Notes: generated by a model from the sequence alone, not told the origin. A stretch of 64,000 nucleotides of DNA from Desulfocicer sp963675955 (GCA_963675955.2 CAXXVR010000002.1:124001-188000), one strand, 5' to 3'. Positions 17,879 through 27,618 are shown, counted from the first letter of the stretch. Program-made: numbers and translations.

Positions 17879-19246
17879 ATGACCATAAAGGCCAGAATTA
17901 TGCTGGTGGACGATGAAACGATTACCCTCAAACGATTGAGACGGATTCTGGAGAAGCAAGGGTATCTAGTCTCCTCCTATACCCATCCTGCAGGGGCCCT
18001 CAAGCGCATGGAAGACACCCCGTATGACCTTGTTGTAACAGACATGAAAATGCCCGGTATGGATGGTATGGAATTGATGATTGCCATTAAATCCCGTTTC
18101 CCTGCCATGGAGGTCATTTTCATGACCGGTTATGCAAGCATTGACAATGCCATTGAAGCCACCCGGGAGGGGGCCTTTCACTACCTGCAAAAACCATTTA
18201 CCCCCGAACAGTTTCTGGATATTGTTGAAAAGGCCCTGAATCGCCTGAGACTTAGAACCCAGGCTGCACTGGTCCCCAAGGTTCAAGAGGACACCGAATG
18301 CAGCTTTTCACCGCCTGTGATCATTGGAAACAGCCCAAAAATCAGAGAAATACAGACATTGATTCATCAGATTGCCCCCACGGATTGCAGTGTTTTGATC
18401 ACCGGGGATTCGGGTACCGGAAAGGAACTGGTGGCCAGGAGCATTCATCTTGCAAGCACACGATCCCGGGGACCTTTTGTGGCGGTGAACTGCGGTGCTT
18501 TCACTGAAACCCTTCTGGCAAGTGAGCTTTTTGGACATGAGAAGGGTGCCTTTACCGGTGCTGCCAAAACCCGGGCCGGGCTTTTGGAAACTGCACACAT
18601 GGGTACTGTTTTCCTCGATGAGATCGGTGAAATGCCCCATTCCATGCAGGTAAAACTCCTGCGGGTGCTTCAGGAGGGAGAGTTGGTCCGGGTGGGGGGC
18701 TCCCAGCCCATCCCCGTGGATATTCGGGTGCTGTCTGCCACGGCCAAGGATCTGAAGGCCGAGGTTGAGACCGGTGCGTTTCGTAAAGACATGTATTACC
18801 GCATCAATGTCGTTAACATAAAACTGCCGGCCCTGAACAGGCGCAGTGAAGATATTCCCCTGTTGGCCTACCACATTCTGGATTGTTTGAACCGGAAAGG
18901 CTTAAAACAGATACGGGCCATCTCTTCCCGGGCCATGTCTTTACTTAAAGGGTATGCCTTTCCGGGAAATGTCAGAGAGCTTGAAAATATCCTGGAACGG
19001 GCCGTTGCCATCAGTAGGTCCAATGAAATCAGAGCCTGTGATCTTCCGGTGGATCTTAAAGAGCTGGAACTTCATACCTATCAGAGGCCTGAAAAGGACA
19101 TGATGACCCTGGCAGAACTGGAAAGGGATTATATTGCCCACCTCTTAACGATCAACCACAATGCAAAAACAAAGACTGCAGAAATTTTGGGCATTGACCG
19201 TGCCTCTTTATGGCGCAAAATTAAAAAATTTGATTTGGAACGATAG
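17879..19246 (+). CDS. NtrC-family sigma54-dependent response regulator
   Basis: The 455-residue product has a receiver (about 1-120, phosphoacceptor Asp in VVTDMKMPG), an AAA+ domain (about 145-385) with GDSGTGKE, the sigma54 loop GAFTGA and VFLDEIGEM, and a C-terminal Fis-like helix-turn-helix (TKTAEILGIDRASLWRKIKKF). It activates sigma54 promoters when phosphorylated. A sigma54 promoter lies 250 bases downstream, before the universal stress gene, an attractive target. The only kinases in the window are the hybrid at 12445 and the one at 24052, which has its own receiver partner; pairing is therefore open. Confidence 0.93.
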   Translation: MTIKARIMLVDDETITLKRLRRILEKQGYLVSSYTHPAGALKRMEDTPYDLVVTDMKMPGMDGMELMIAIKSRFPAMEVIFMTGYASIDNAIEATREGAFHYLQKPFTPEQFLDIVEKALNRLRLRTQAALVPKVQEDTECSFSPPVIIGNSPKIREIQTLIHQIAPTDCSVLITGDSGTGKELVARSIHLASTRSRGPFVAVNCGAFTETLLASELFGHEKGAFTGAAKTRAGLLETAHMGTVFLDEIGEMPHSMQVKLLRVLQEGELVRVGGSQPIPVDIRVLSATAKDLKAEVETGAFRKDMYYRINVVNIKLPALNRRSEDIPLLAYHILDCLNRKGLKQIRAISSRAMSLLKGYAFPGNVRELENILERAVAISRSNEIRACDLPVDLKELELHTYQRPEKDMMTLAELERDYIAHLLTINHNAKTKTAEILGIDRASLWRKIKKFDLER

Positions 19247-19493
19247 ATTTTTAAGATACGATTTCCTTTATGATCAAGTACGTTCTTTTTTAAAACACCC
19301 GCGTTCGTTTTTGCAACATCCCCTTCCTTTCTCTTTGCCCGGGAGATATTGTGTGTCTCCCTGCCGCTTTCGTTGCATTTTGCAACCCCTTGTTTCCATT
19401 TTTTTTATAAGAAAGTTTTTAACACATCTGCCATTCTTTTTAATTGCCATTTAAATCAGTTGGTTATGCATTTGTGTGCCCCTGGAATTTTTC

Positions 19494-19509
19494 TGGCACA
19501 GTATTTGTA
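19494..19509 (+). promoter_or_regulatory. Probable sigma54 promoter upstream of the universal stress gene
   Basis: TGGCAC, five bases, then TTGTA matches the -24/-12 consensus with one change (GT instead of GC at -12). The predicted start near 19520 leaves a very short leader that still includes AGGAGG at 19523-19528, nine bases before ATG 19538. It lies between an NtrC-type activator gene and its possible target operon. Bases 19247-19493 contain nothing else I recognise. Confidence 0.6.
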
Positions 19510-19537
19510 GTACTCCAATGCCAGGAGGAATACCGGG

Positions 19538-19984
19538 ATGAATTCTGATTTGTTGGTCATTTTTGAAAAGGAGCAGGTTTTTTCTGAGGCCTTGCACTAC
19601 GCCAGGGAGTTTGCCTTGCGAATTAATGCCGGAGTTACCTTACTCATGCTGGTTCAGATGTCCTTTTCCGGCTCTAACCTTCTGGGCGTTAAACGTCATG
19701 ATCTGAAAAAAACAGGTCTACGGGTTAACCGCCTGCTGGAGGAATATTCTGTCCCGTTCATTGCAAGCGGACTTAAAATAACTTCGGCCGTACGCATTGG
19801 TGATCCTGCCCACGAATTGTTGAAATTTTTGGCGGACAGGCCACCATTTAAGGTCATTATCTGGGGAAGCAGCCAGGATTTACCCTTTGCATTCAAATCT
19901 TCGGGAAAACATTGGCTTGGGCGTATAACCAAGAGCCTGGAATGTCCGCTTGTGACGGTTAAAAAGCGAATACCCAAAAAATAA
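19538..19984 (+). CDS. UspA-family universal stress protein
   Basis: The 148-residue, single-domain protein has the Usp alpha/beta layout: an N-terminal strand (DLLVIFE), a helix with ALHYAREFALRINAGVTLLMLV, and a C-terminal part where the ATP-binding pattern G2xG9xG(S/T) would lie. That pattern is degenerate here (WGSSQDLPF, then SGKHWLGRITKSLECPLVTVK), so nucleotide binding is uncertain. It is followed after 85 bases by the SLC13-type permease gene, and Usp proteins are often linked to transporters of this kind. Expression probably depends on sigma54 through the promoter at 19494. Confidence 0.8.
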   Translation: MNSDLLVIFEKEQVFSEALHYAREFALRINAGVTLLMLVQMSFSGSNLLGVKRHDLKKTGLRVNRLLEEYSVPFIASGLKITSAVRIGDPAHELLKFLADRPPFKVIIWGSSQDLPFAFKSSGKHWLGRITKSLECPLVTVKKRIPKK

Positions 19985-20069
19985 AACACAGATGATATGG
20001 GCAGGGGTATCCCAAAAATAAGCCCCAAAAACGAATAACAGGAAATTAACAGATGACAATGGAGAATTT

Positions 20070-21890
20070 ATGGGACAATTGACGCCGGACATGATTTTGG
20101 TCTTGATTATGATAGCCTTGGCTATTTTTCTATTCATTGTGGAATGGGTCAGGGTGGATGTGGTGGCCATCCTGATGATGGTTGCCTTGCCACTTTTGCA
20201 CCTGGTAACACCCAAAGAGGCCTTTGTGGGCCTGAGCAGTAACGCAGTGGTGTCTATCATTGCCGTTATCATCATCGGTGCCGGTCTTGATAAAACCGGT
20301 ATGATCAACAAACTGGTGAAACCTGTTTTAGCGGTGGCAGGAACCAGCACCTCCCGGATTATTGTGGCCATTTCCGTCACCGTGGCCTTTATTTCAAGTT
20401 TCATGCAGAATATCGGGGCAGCTGCCCTGTTTCTGCCAGCCATTCAGCGTATCAGTAAAATGCAGAAGATTCCCTTAAGTCGCCTGCTCATGCCGGTGGG
20501 ATTCAGTGCCATCCTGGGGGGTACCATTACTCTGGTGGGCTGCTCTCCGCTGATTCTGCTTAACGATCTTCTGCTTCCCTTTAATCTGGAGCCTTTCGGG
20601 CTTTTTGATGTTACCCCCATCGGCCTTGCCCTGATGGTCTCCGGAATTGCCTGTTTTATACTCCTGGGGCGGTTTATCCTTCCCCAGGGGGAGTGTCAGG
20701 GCACAGAGGATAACGAGGCCTTCTGTACCATAGATGGTCTTGTGGCAAATGAGGAGGAAGTAAATTCCCATTATGAGCTTACCACGGCCGATGATTTCAT
20801 GGATTATCGTGATCCGGTGCATGTGGATGATCTGCGTCGTCGTTATCTTGTTAATGTACTTGCATTAACGGAACCACCTGATTTTAAAACTCTTTCTCCG
20901 TCTCCGGAATCGGAAATCCGTGCAGGTGTGGATCTTGTGGTCTGCGGCAGGAAAAAAGATGTGGAACGTATGGCCCTTACCGAAGAGATGGTTCTTAAGG
21001 AGACCATTGATTGTTACAGCAGCGAATTTGACACATCAATTTCAGGAACGGTGGAGGCTGTTGTTTCTCCCCGATCACAATTTGCAGGGCTGACCCTGGC
21101 AGAAATACGCGTTCAGGATCGCTTCCGTGTAACACCCCTGGAAATTCATCGCCAGGAGGAAACCTACCGGGCGAATATTGATTCCATCGCACTTCAAACC
21201 GGAGATGTCATTCGATTTTACGGTACCTGGAAACGCCTGGAATCCCTGCACCGGGAAGGTGGCCTTTTGTTCAGCATGCCTTCGGATCTGGAGGATATGC
21301 GGCCGGAAAAGGCTCTTTGGGCTGGCGGTTGGCTGGTGCTTTCCCTGGTGATGATCATGGGGTTTGATATTCAGCTTTCTGTGGCCTTGATGACCGGTGC
21401 ACTTGGCATGGTGATCACCCGGGTTATCAGCATTGATGAGGCGTACCAGTCCGTGGACTGGCGTACCATATTTCTACTGGCCGGGCTGATTCCCCTTGGC
21501 ATTGCCACCCAGAAAACAGGTACTGCCGAGTGGATTGCCGGTTCTATTCTCAGTATTATCGGGGATGTTTCTCCCATCGTTCTTCTTACGGTGATCGGTA
21601 TTCTCTCCACCATGTTTACCCTGGTGATCTCCAATGTGGGGGCCACGGTGCTTCTGGTACCCCTTGTGGTGAATATGGCCATTGCTGCCAATGTAGACCC
21701 GAGAATGGCGGCTCTGGTGGTGGGGCTTGCCACAAGTAATTCTTTTATGCTGCCAACCCATCAGGTAAATGCCCTTTACATGGGACCGGGCCGGTATCGC
21801 ACCGTGGATTTTATAAAAGCGGGCAGTCTGGTCAGTGTGGTTTTTCTGGTGGTAATGATTGCAATGATCAGTTTAATTTACGGCATCTAA
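20070..21890 (+). CDS. SLC13/DASS-type permease with two RCK_C domains
   Basis: The 606-residue inner-membrane protein has a split membrane domain: helices to about residue 210, a cytosolic block of about 200 residues, then more helices. The family's conserved SF(M)QNIGAAALFLPA and NVGATVLLVPLV segments are visible. The central block contains two RCK_C (TrkA_C-like) units, the first around 245-300 and the second around 315-400 (QTGDVIRFYG at its end). Proteins of this type move sulfate, dicarboxylates or similar anions with sodium; the substrate here is not evident. It is followed by two cytidylate-kinase-like genes in the same orientation with gaps of 20 and 52 bases, suggesting one operon with them. 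Confidence 0.88.
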   Translation: MGQLTPDMILVLIMIALAIFLFIVEWVRVDVVAILMMVALPLLHLVTPKEAFVGLSSNAVVSIIAVIIIGAGLDKTGMINKLVKPVLAVAGTSTSRIIVAISVTVAFISSFMQNIGAAALFLPAIQRISKMQKIPLSRLLMPVGFSAILGGTITLVGCSPLILLNDLLLPFNLEPFGLFDVTPIGLALMVSGIACFILLGRFILPQGECQGTEDNEAFCTIDGLVANEEEVNSHYELTTADDFMDYRDPVHVDDLRRRYLVNVLALTEPPDFKTLSPSPESEIRAGVDLVVCGRKKDVERMALTEEMVLKETIDCYSSEFDTSISGTVEAVVSPRSQFAGLTLAEIRVQDRFRVTPLEIHRQEETYRANIDSIALQTGDVIRFYGTWKRLESLHREGGLLFSMPSDLEDMRPEKALWAGGWLVLSLVMIMGFDIQLSVALMTGALGMVITRVISIDEAYQSVDWRTIFLLAGLIPLGIATQKTGTAEWIAGSILSIIGDVSPIVLLTVIGILSTMFTLVISNVGATVLLVPLVVNMAIAANVDPRMAALVVGLATSNSFMLPTHQVNALYMGPGRYRTVDFIKAGSLVSVVFLVVMIAMISLIYGI

Positions 21891-21910
21891 AAACAAGGAG
21901 TGTTATATAT

Positions 21911-22723
21911 ATGTCAATTATAACTATTTCCCGGGGATCATCTTCCATGGGTAAGGCAGTTGCGGAAAAAGTGGCAGCAACCCTTGGTTACCAGGTGCTC
22001 AGTCGAGACCTGCTGCTCAATGCCAGTGATAAATTTCATGTCTCCCAGCAGACCCTGCTCCAGGCACTCCATGATGCTCCGGGCTTGAAGGATCGGTATA
22101 AAAATACAAAGCAGATTTACATTGCCTATGTACGGGCAACTTTATTGGAAATGGTGGCCGGAGACAATGTTGTTTATCATGGTCTGGCAGGTCATCTTCT
22201 CTTGAAGGAACTTGATCATGTGCTCAAAATTCGTATTATTGGAAATCTTGAGAATCGTGTGATGCGAAAAATGAGGGAAGATGGCATTGCACATCATGAG
22301 GCACAATCACTTATTCTTGCCGATGATGCCCAGCGTAAAAAATGGACCCGTCAGATTTATGGTGTCGATCCTGCGGACAATACCCTGTACGACATGGTTA
22401 TCTGTATTGACAAGCTTTCTGTGGACGATGCCGCACAATTTATATGTGGTGCTGCCAGTTCAACGGCCTTTCGCTCAACGGAGGCTTGCCTTAGAAAAGC
22501 CCGGGACTTAAGCCTTGCCTGTAATGTTAAGGCAGCTCTGGTAACGGAATTTCCGGAGGTGGGGATTACCTGTGAATATGGAAATATGCTGCTATATACA
22601 ACGGATAAGATTGCCCATAATGGAAAATTTAAAAAAATTCTGGATTCAATTAAGCAGGATACACCGGGAATTTTTAATCTTGAAGTTCATGCAGGGGTTC
22701 CCGTTCCCCTGGATGCTGTTTAA
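21911..22723 (+). CDS. Cytidylate-kinase-like family protein
   Basis: The 270-residue protein belongs to the AAA-type cytidylate-kinase-like family: ISRGSSSMGKAVAE (P-loop at residues 9-16) at the N-terminus, VLSRDLLL, a central helical part with VVYHGLAGHLLL and a typical DMVICIDKLSVDDAA near 170. A C-terminal extension of about 80 residues (CNVKAALVTEFPEVGITCEYGN) resembles a BON-like fold. True CMP kinase houses a longer NMP-binding domain, so the substrate is unknown. Only 20 bases separate it from the permease gene. A second, more diverged copy follows. Confidence 0.8.
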   Translation: MSIITISRGSSSMGKAVAEKVAATLGYQVLSRDLLLNASDKFHVSQQTLLQALHDAPGLKDRYKNTKQIYIAYVRATLLEMVAGDNVVYHGLAGHLLLKELDHVLKIRIIGNLENRVMRKMREDGIAHHEAQSLILADDAQRKKWTRQIYGVDPADNTLYDMVICIDKLSVDDAAQFICGAASSTAFRSTEACLRKARDLSLACNVKAALVTEFPEVGITCEYGNMLLYTTDKIAHNGKFKKILDSIKQDTPGIFNLEVHAGVPVPLDAV

Positions 22724-22775
22724 AAAAAGTCCAGTAACCCGCTAAGGATAACGATTAGACCATAAGGAGGAAATC

Positions 22776-23558
22776 ATGTCCGTTCTAATATTTACGTCGG
22801 ATAATCAGGAATTTGAAGATAATATCGCCCGGGAGACCGCACAGCATCTGGGCTATAAAACCCTGAACCATACATTCCTTGATGAAATTGCTCAACAGTA
22901 TTCACTGGATCCTTCCAAATTGAGGGAGGTAATGACGACAACCCCCTCCATATTAAAGCGAATGCCTTCCAAACTCTGGCACTATTCCCTTTCCTGTGTG
23001 GAAACAGCGGTGTTGGATCGGTTGCTGGAAGATGATATTGTCTGCTGGGGACTGGGGGCACATCTGTATGTTCTGGTGGTGTCCCATGTCCTGAAGGTCC
23101 GCCTGGTCGGTGGTGACGGGTCTGCCGCAGTGACGGATTCCAAAAAGGAACGTCAGCGGGAAAAATGGTCCATGATGGCCTGGCAGAGAAAGGAAGCAGA
23201 TCCAAGACTTTATGATCTGGTGATCAATCTGGATCAGATCAAGCCCGATGAGGCGGTGAACACCGTTGCCACCACTGTGGGATATCCACGGTTTAAACCC
23301 ATGACCTATTCCATAAACAATCTGGCGGATCGCGCCCTGGCAGCAAAGGTTAAAAATATTTTGCTGAAAACATTGACCGATATTCAGGTTCATGCCCAGA
23401 ACGGTACGGTTGTCGTGACAACCACATGCCTGAAGCGGGAAAAAGCAAAAAAAATTGCCGCCATCAAAGAAATCGCCGGTCAGGTGGAGGGGTTGGGATA
23501 TCTGGAGGTGCACTGGAATGTTGACCGGGTCAATGAGGCTGCCATAGGTAATCGTTGA
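22776..23558 (+). CDS. Cytidylate-kinase-like paralogue without a P-loop
   Basis: The 260-residue product matches the gene before it in length and order: the ETAQHLGYKTLNHTFLDEI segment corresponds to VLSRDLLL, CWGLGAHLYVL to VYHGLAGHLLL, and LYDLVINLDQIKPDEAV to the later strand. The N-terminus, however, reads LIFTSDNQEFEDN where the paralogue has GSSSMGK, so Gly, Lys and Ser/Thr of the P-loop are all gone. It is probably a regulatory or structural partner without kinase activity. AAGGAGG lies a few bases upstream of ATG 22776. Confidence 0.75.
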   Translation: MSVLIFTSDNQEFEDNIARETAQHLGYKTLNHTFLDEIAQQYSLDPSKLREVMTTTPSILKRMPSKLWHYSLSCVETAVLDRLLEDDIVCWGLGAHLYVLVVSHVLKVRLVGGDGSAAVTDSKKERQREKWSMMAWQRKEADPRLYDLVINLDQIKPDEAVNTVATTVGYPRFKPMTYSINNLADRALAAKVKNILLKTLTDIQVHAQNGTVVVTTTCLKREKAKKIAAIKEIAGQVEGLGYLEVHWNVDRVNEAAIGNR

Positions 23559-23630
23559 TGCCGCTGACAAACCCCTGTGACTCATACCCTGAATTGTTTT
23601 ACAAAAATATTTGTAACCAAGGAGACACTG

Positions 23631-24035
23631 ATGTCAAAGCAACTTGAAATTTTGCTGTTAGATGATGAATTGATCGTGGGAAAACGACTGAAACCGGCCC
23701 TGGAAAAAATCGGATGCCGTGTGGAGGTCTTCCAGGATCCCCGGGAAGCCATGAAACGTATCGGAGAAAAAGAGTTTGATATTGTGGTCACGGACATATA
23801 CATGGAAGAGATGGATGGCATGCAGGTGCTTGAAATGGTCCATGATCAATGGCCTAGGACAAAGATTATCATGATCACCGGATATGCCATGATATCCCTT
23901 GCAAGGGATGCCATGGAAAAGGGTGCTTTTGATTTCATTGCCAAACCCTTTAAGCCAGATGATCTGAGAAAGGTCATCGCCAAAGCGGCTGAAGCCCTGG
24001 GATCTCCCCTGAATTTCAATGCACCTGTGAACTGA
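23631..24035 (+). CDS. Single-domain response regulator
   Basis: The 134-residue product is a lone CheY-like receiver: acidic pair in LLLDDE, phosphoacceptor Asp in IVVTDIYMEEMDG, Thr in MITGYAM and Lys in FIAKPFKPDD. With no output domain it would act by protein contact or as a phosphorelay step. ATG 23631 is preceded by AAGGAGAC, and an upstream frame extension has no support. It is 16 bases from the kinase gene at 24052 and certainly forms a pair with it. Confidence 0.92.
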   Translation: MSKQLEILLLDDELIVGKRLKPALEKIGCRVEVFQDPREAMKRIGEKEFDIVVTDIYMEEMDGMQVLEMVHDQWPRTKIIMITGYAMISLARDAMEKGAFDFIAKPFKPDDLRKVIAKAAEALGSPLNFNAPVN

Positions 24036-24051
24036 TTTAAATGGATAAAAC

Positions 24052-25629
24052 ATGGAAACACTACAACATACTCCAGAAAATTCTGGCAAAGAAGGGGGGC
24101 TCGACAATACCGTGAGACATCTGTATGGTCACATAGCCGATATTCGTGAAGCCCAGCAGACTTTATTGTCACGGCGACATTTCAGTGTGAGAAAACAGAT
24201 TTATCTGGGAAATGTTCTGGTGTTTCTGTTTGTGCTGATCATTGCCGTGGTGCTGATTCTCAACAACGAAAAGGTACAGACCCGGCTGAAATTCCTTGAA
24301 TTTGTTAATGAATTTTCAGCTGAGGTTCAGCAGGCCCGTAGATTTGAGAAGAATTATTTTCTCTATGGAACCAATTTAGGTGATGCCATTGAAAACATTC
24401 ATCTTGCCCGATCCATATTTATCAGTAAACTTGATACTTTTTCCGAGCTGCAGGATCAAATGACCCGGCAGACCATCCTCAAAAAGATTGAGTCCTACGA
24501 GTCGTTTCTGGGGCAGTTGTACCAGAAGCAGCAGCAGAATGTGATGGACCTTCACAAAACACCATTTTCTAAAGAGATAGAAACCCACCTTCGTGAATAT
24601 GGTCAGGATATTCTTGTTTCGGCCCAGAGCATGATGACCGTTGAAAAGCGTGCCCTTGAAAAATCACTTGATCAATCCCGGGATTTTCATATCTATTCCA
24701 TTCTGGTATTGTTGGTGCTGCTTACCATGAACGCCTGGTTGCTGGTGGGAAGGATATATTCCACCCTGAGTCGCTTTTCCTCCTATGCCCAGCGCATTGC
24801 CTCCGGGGATTTCAGGCCCATCCTGCCCAAACGAAAGTTCCGGGATGAGTTTACAGATTTGGCCGTGGCCATCAATGAAATGATAAAGGAGATCGATACC
24901 AGAGAAGCTGTTCTTATCCAGAGCCATAAGATGAGAGCCGTGGGAACACTGACCTCTGGGGTGGCCCATGAGCTGAACAACCCATTGAACAATATCATGC
25001 TCACAGCCCACATGATTTTAGAGGACTATCAAGACCTGTCCGATGACGAACGTAAGGAGATGCTGAGGGATGTGACCGAAGAAACAGATCGTGCCCGGAA
25101 AATCATCCGCAATCTTTTGGATTTTGCCCGGGAGAGTTCTTCTGCCATGGAATCTGTGGATCTTTACAAGCTGTTGAAGGAAACCATCACCCTGCTGGAA
25201 AATCAGATCCGGCTGTCTGGTATCACCGTGGACATTAAGTTCACCGATGATCTTCCCCGGATACATGGGGATGCCCAGAAGCTCCAGCAGGTGTTTGTCA
25301 ACCTGTTGCTCAACGCCATGGACGCCTCAAAAAAAGGTGGAAGAATACAGGTCATGGGGTGTCTGGGAGAAAAGGCCGATGCCGTGAATGTCACCGTCAT
25401 TGATTATGGTGAAGGCATCCCCCATCACATTGTTTCATCGGTGTTTGACCCGTTTTTCACCACTAAACCCAAGGGTAAGGGAACCGGGTTAGGGCTAAGT
25501 GTATCCCAGGGGATTGTGGCCAAGCACGGCGGCACCATTAAGGTTAAGAGTAAAGAGGGCAGTGGATCAAGCTTTATGGTGACCCTGCCGGTGGTGACCT
25601 TTCCGGATCATCTCTCCTTTCATCTTTAA
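24052..25629 (+). CDS. Membrane histidine kinase with helical sensor and HAMP
   Basis: The 525-residue protein has a membrane helix (about 55-78), a helical periplasmic sensor of about 130 residues, a second helix (about 208-232), HAMP (232-285), a phosphoacceptor helix with His near 305 (SGVAHELNNPLNN) and an HATPase (about 405-520, GKGTGLGLSVSQGIV). The sensor has the layout of four-helix bundles, with many Gln and Glu, and no recognised ligand site. It is the partner of the receiver at 23631. Position beside a permease and K+ uptake genes suggests it senses ionic or energetic state, which is inference. Confidence 0.92.
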   Translation: METLQHTPENSGKEGGLDNTVRHLYGHIADIREAQQTLLSRRHFSVRKQIYLGNVLVFLFVLIIAVVLILNNEKVQTRLKFLEFVNEFSAEVQQARRFEKNYFLYGTNLGDAIENIHLARSIFISKLDTFSELQDQMTRQTILKKIESYESFLGQLYQKQQQNVMDLHKTPFSKEIETHLREYGQDILVSAQSMMTVEKRALEKSLDQSRDFHIYSILVLLVLLTMNAWLLVGRIYSTLSRFSSYAQRIASGDFRPILPKRKFRDEFTDLAVAINEMIKEIDTREAVLIQSHKMRAVGTLTSGVAHELNNPLNNIMLTAHMILEDYQDLSDDERKEMLRDVTEETDRARKIIRNLLDFARESSSAMESVDLYKLLKETITLLENQIRLSGITVDIKFTDDLPRIHGDAQKLQQVFVNLLLNAMDASKKGGRIQVMGCLGEKADAVNVTVIDYGEGIPHHIVSSVFDPFFTTKPKGKGTGLGLSVSQGIVAKHGGTIKVKSKEGSGSSFMVTLPVVTFPDHLSFHL

Positions 25630-25790
25630 GACATGCCCCGAGGGGTGCATTATCGTTTGGAATGCTATGTTAGCAGACCAAAACAGGTGAAAATGGGGTG
25701 CTGAACGAGTATTTTCATATTGATTATGCCACCTTTCTGTTTTATCAATCGAGAGTGGCTGTTATGTGATAATCCCGTTTTTTCAGATGG

Positions 25791-27605
25791 ATGTCTGAGA
25801 GAACGGGATTATCGCGTACTGCAGATAAAGATCCAGGGGGACTTGCTGATTTTTTTTATATGAAAAAAATAGATTGTGATGGTGAAAATTTCAGGATGAA
25901 AGGTGTGCACATTTTAAATCCATGGCTGGCAAAGCGGGCTGTGCAATGGGGAGGTGTTATCGTATCTCCCCTGCCGTTTTTGCTGGTTCTGGGAATACAA
26001 GATCCTTTGCCGCCGGTGTGGCGTCTGGCCATTGCCTGCCTGGCATCCATCACCGCCTTTGTTTGTGCACTTACCCTGTTCCGATGGCCTGGCCCCGGCA
26101 AATTTTTCGGTGGGGTATCTGGTGCTGCGACCTTTGTGGCGGCTCTGCCCTGTCTTGTGGAAAATCCCTTTATGGCTTTGTTGGGGGCGGTGGCCTTGAT
26201 CACCGGGGGCTTTATGCTGCTGGATTTCAACCCTGGCCTCGGTCATGATAAGGAAACTCTTCCCGGGGTTCACGCTGTCCGGAGGGGCGTTTGGGAGGAT
26301 CTTTTTAACCGTCCCGCTACAATTGTATTTTTTACATTTTTGGGATTGTGTCTTGTCGGTACCTTAATGCTTCTCCTGCCAGGTATCATGAACCATGACC
26401 CCATTGCCCTTGTGGATGCCGCCTTTACCTCGGTGAGTGCGGTGTGTGTCACGGGCCTGGTGGTGCTGGATACTCCCACAGATTTTTCCCTGGCAGGGCA
26501 GGGAGTCATTCTCATTCTTATTCAGTTCGGGGGGCTTGGCATCATGGGCATTACAACCGTTGCCATGCATGCCATGGGGCGACGATTAAGTCTGCGTCAG
26601 GAACGCCTCATGACCTCTTTAATGGATGCCGATCGCAAGGATCTGCTGGCATCCCTTGTGCTGATTCTTAAATTCACATTTCTGGTGGAGGCTGTGGGTG
26701 CACTTTTCCTTGGGGGGGTGTTCTATGCCATGGGTGACAGCCCCGGCCAGGCCGCCTGGCGGGGAGGATTTACGGCAATATCCGCCTTTTGCAATGCCGG
26801 TTTTTCCCTGCAGACACAGAGTCTGATTCCCTATCAGAATGCGCCTCTGGTGCTGCACATGGTTGCCTCATTAATAATCTGTGGGGGTATGGCACCTGCC
26901 ACCAGTTTACTGATTCCCCGGTGGATACAGAAAAAGAGTGTCCCGGTGACGGTGCGCATTGATCTTGTGAGCACGTTTGTGCTGTTGATTTCCGGGGCAT
27001 TTTTCATGCTTGCCTTGGAGTGGAATGGTGTGCTGTCGGGTCTGTCTTTTTTCGATAAGATCCACAATGCCTGGTTTCAATCGGCCACCCTCCGCACAGC
27101 CGGATTTAATTCTGTGGATCTTGTCGGGGTTATGAGTCCTACTTTTCTTGTCATGCTTTGTCTGATGTTCATCGGGGGGTGTCCCGGAGGCACCGCCGGT
27201 GGTATAAAAGCCACCACCATGGGCATTCTGGCAATGACCTTCTGGGCCAACATCACACATCGTAACGGGGTGACCTTACAGAACAGAAATATTCGTCCGG
27301 TGACGATTTCCCGTGCCATCACCATTGTGATTTCAGGGGGGGTGATCTGGTTTGTGGTGGTATTGATACTGGAAATCACCCAGCAGATTCCCGCCCGGAG
27401 CATTATCTTTGAAGCTACTTCAGCCATTGCCACGGTGGGGCTTTCCATTGGTGCCACGGCGCAGTTTGATCAGATTGGAAAGCTTATTATCATACTTGCC
27501 ATGTTCATTGGGCGTATTGGGCCGGTGACGCTTTTCATGCTGTTAAGTGATGCCTCTCTTCCCCCGGTTTCACGTTGTCCCGATGCAAAAATAACCCTTA
27601 CATAA
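25791..27605 (+). CDS. TrkH/KtrB-family potassium uptake membrane subunit
   Basis: The 604-residue product has the four-loop architecture of TrkH/KtrB. Each repeat has a filter-like turn: TSVSAVCVTGL (first), TAISAFCNAGFS (second), RTAGFNSVD (third) and SAIATVGLSIG (fourth). The N-terminus (about residues 36-150) adds several hydrophobic segments before the core at TIVFFTFLGLC. It forms the K+ path, gated by the TrkA-type protein encoded 14 bases downstream. The first ATG 25791 gives the longest frame; ATG 25896, right before the hydrophobic region and just after CAGG, may be the true start. Confidence 0.9.
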   Translation: MSERTGLSRTADKDPGGLADFFYMKKIDCDGENFRMKGVHILNPWLAKRAVQWGGVIVSPLPFLLVLGIQDPLPPVWRLAIACLASITAFVCALTLFRWPGPGKFFGGVSGAATFVAALPCLVENPFMALLGAVALITGGFMLLDFNPGLGHDKETLPGVHAVRRGVWEDLFNRPATIVFFTFLGLCLVGTLMLLLPGIMNHDPIALVDAAFTSVSAVCVTGLVVLDTPTDFSLAGQGVILILIQFGGLGIMGITTVAMHAMGRRLSLRQERLMTSLMDADRKDLLASLVLILKFTFLVEAVGALFLGGVFYAMGDSPGQAAWRGGFTAISAFCNAGFSLQTQSLIPYQNAPLVLHMVASLIICGGMAPATSLLIPRWIQKKSVPVTVRIDLVSTFVLLISGAFFMLALEWNGVLSGLSFFDKIHNAWFQSATLRTAGFNSVDLVGVMSPTFLVMLCLMFIGGCPGGTAGGIKATTMGILAMTFWANITHRNGVTLQNRNIRPVTISRAITIVISGGVIWFVVVLILEITQQIPARSIIFEATSAIATVGLSIGATAQFDQIGKLIIILAMFIGRIGPVTLFMLLSDASLPPVSRCPDAKITLT

Positions 27606-27618
27606 AAGGCGTTTCACT

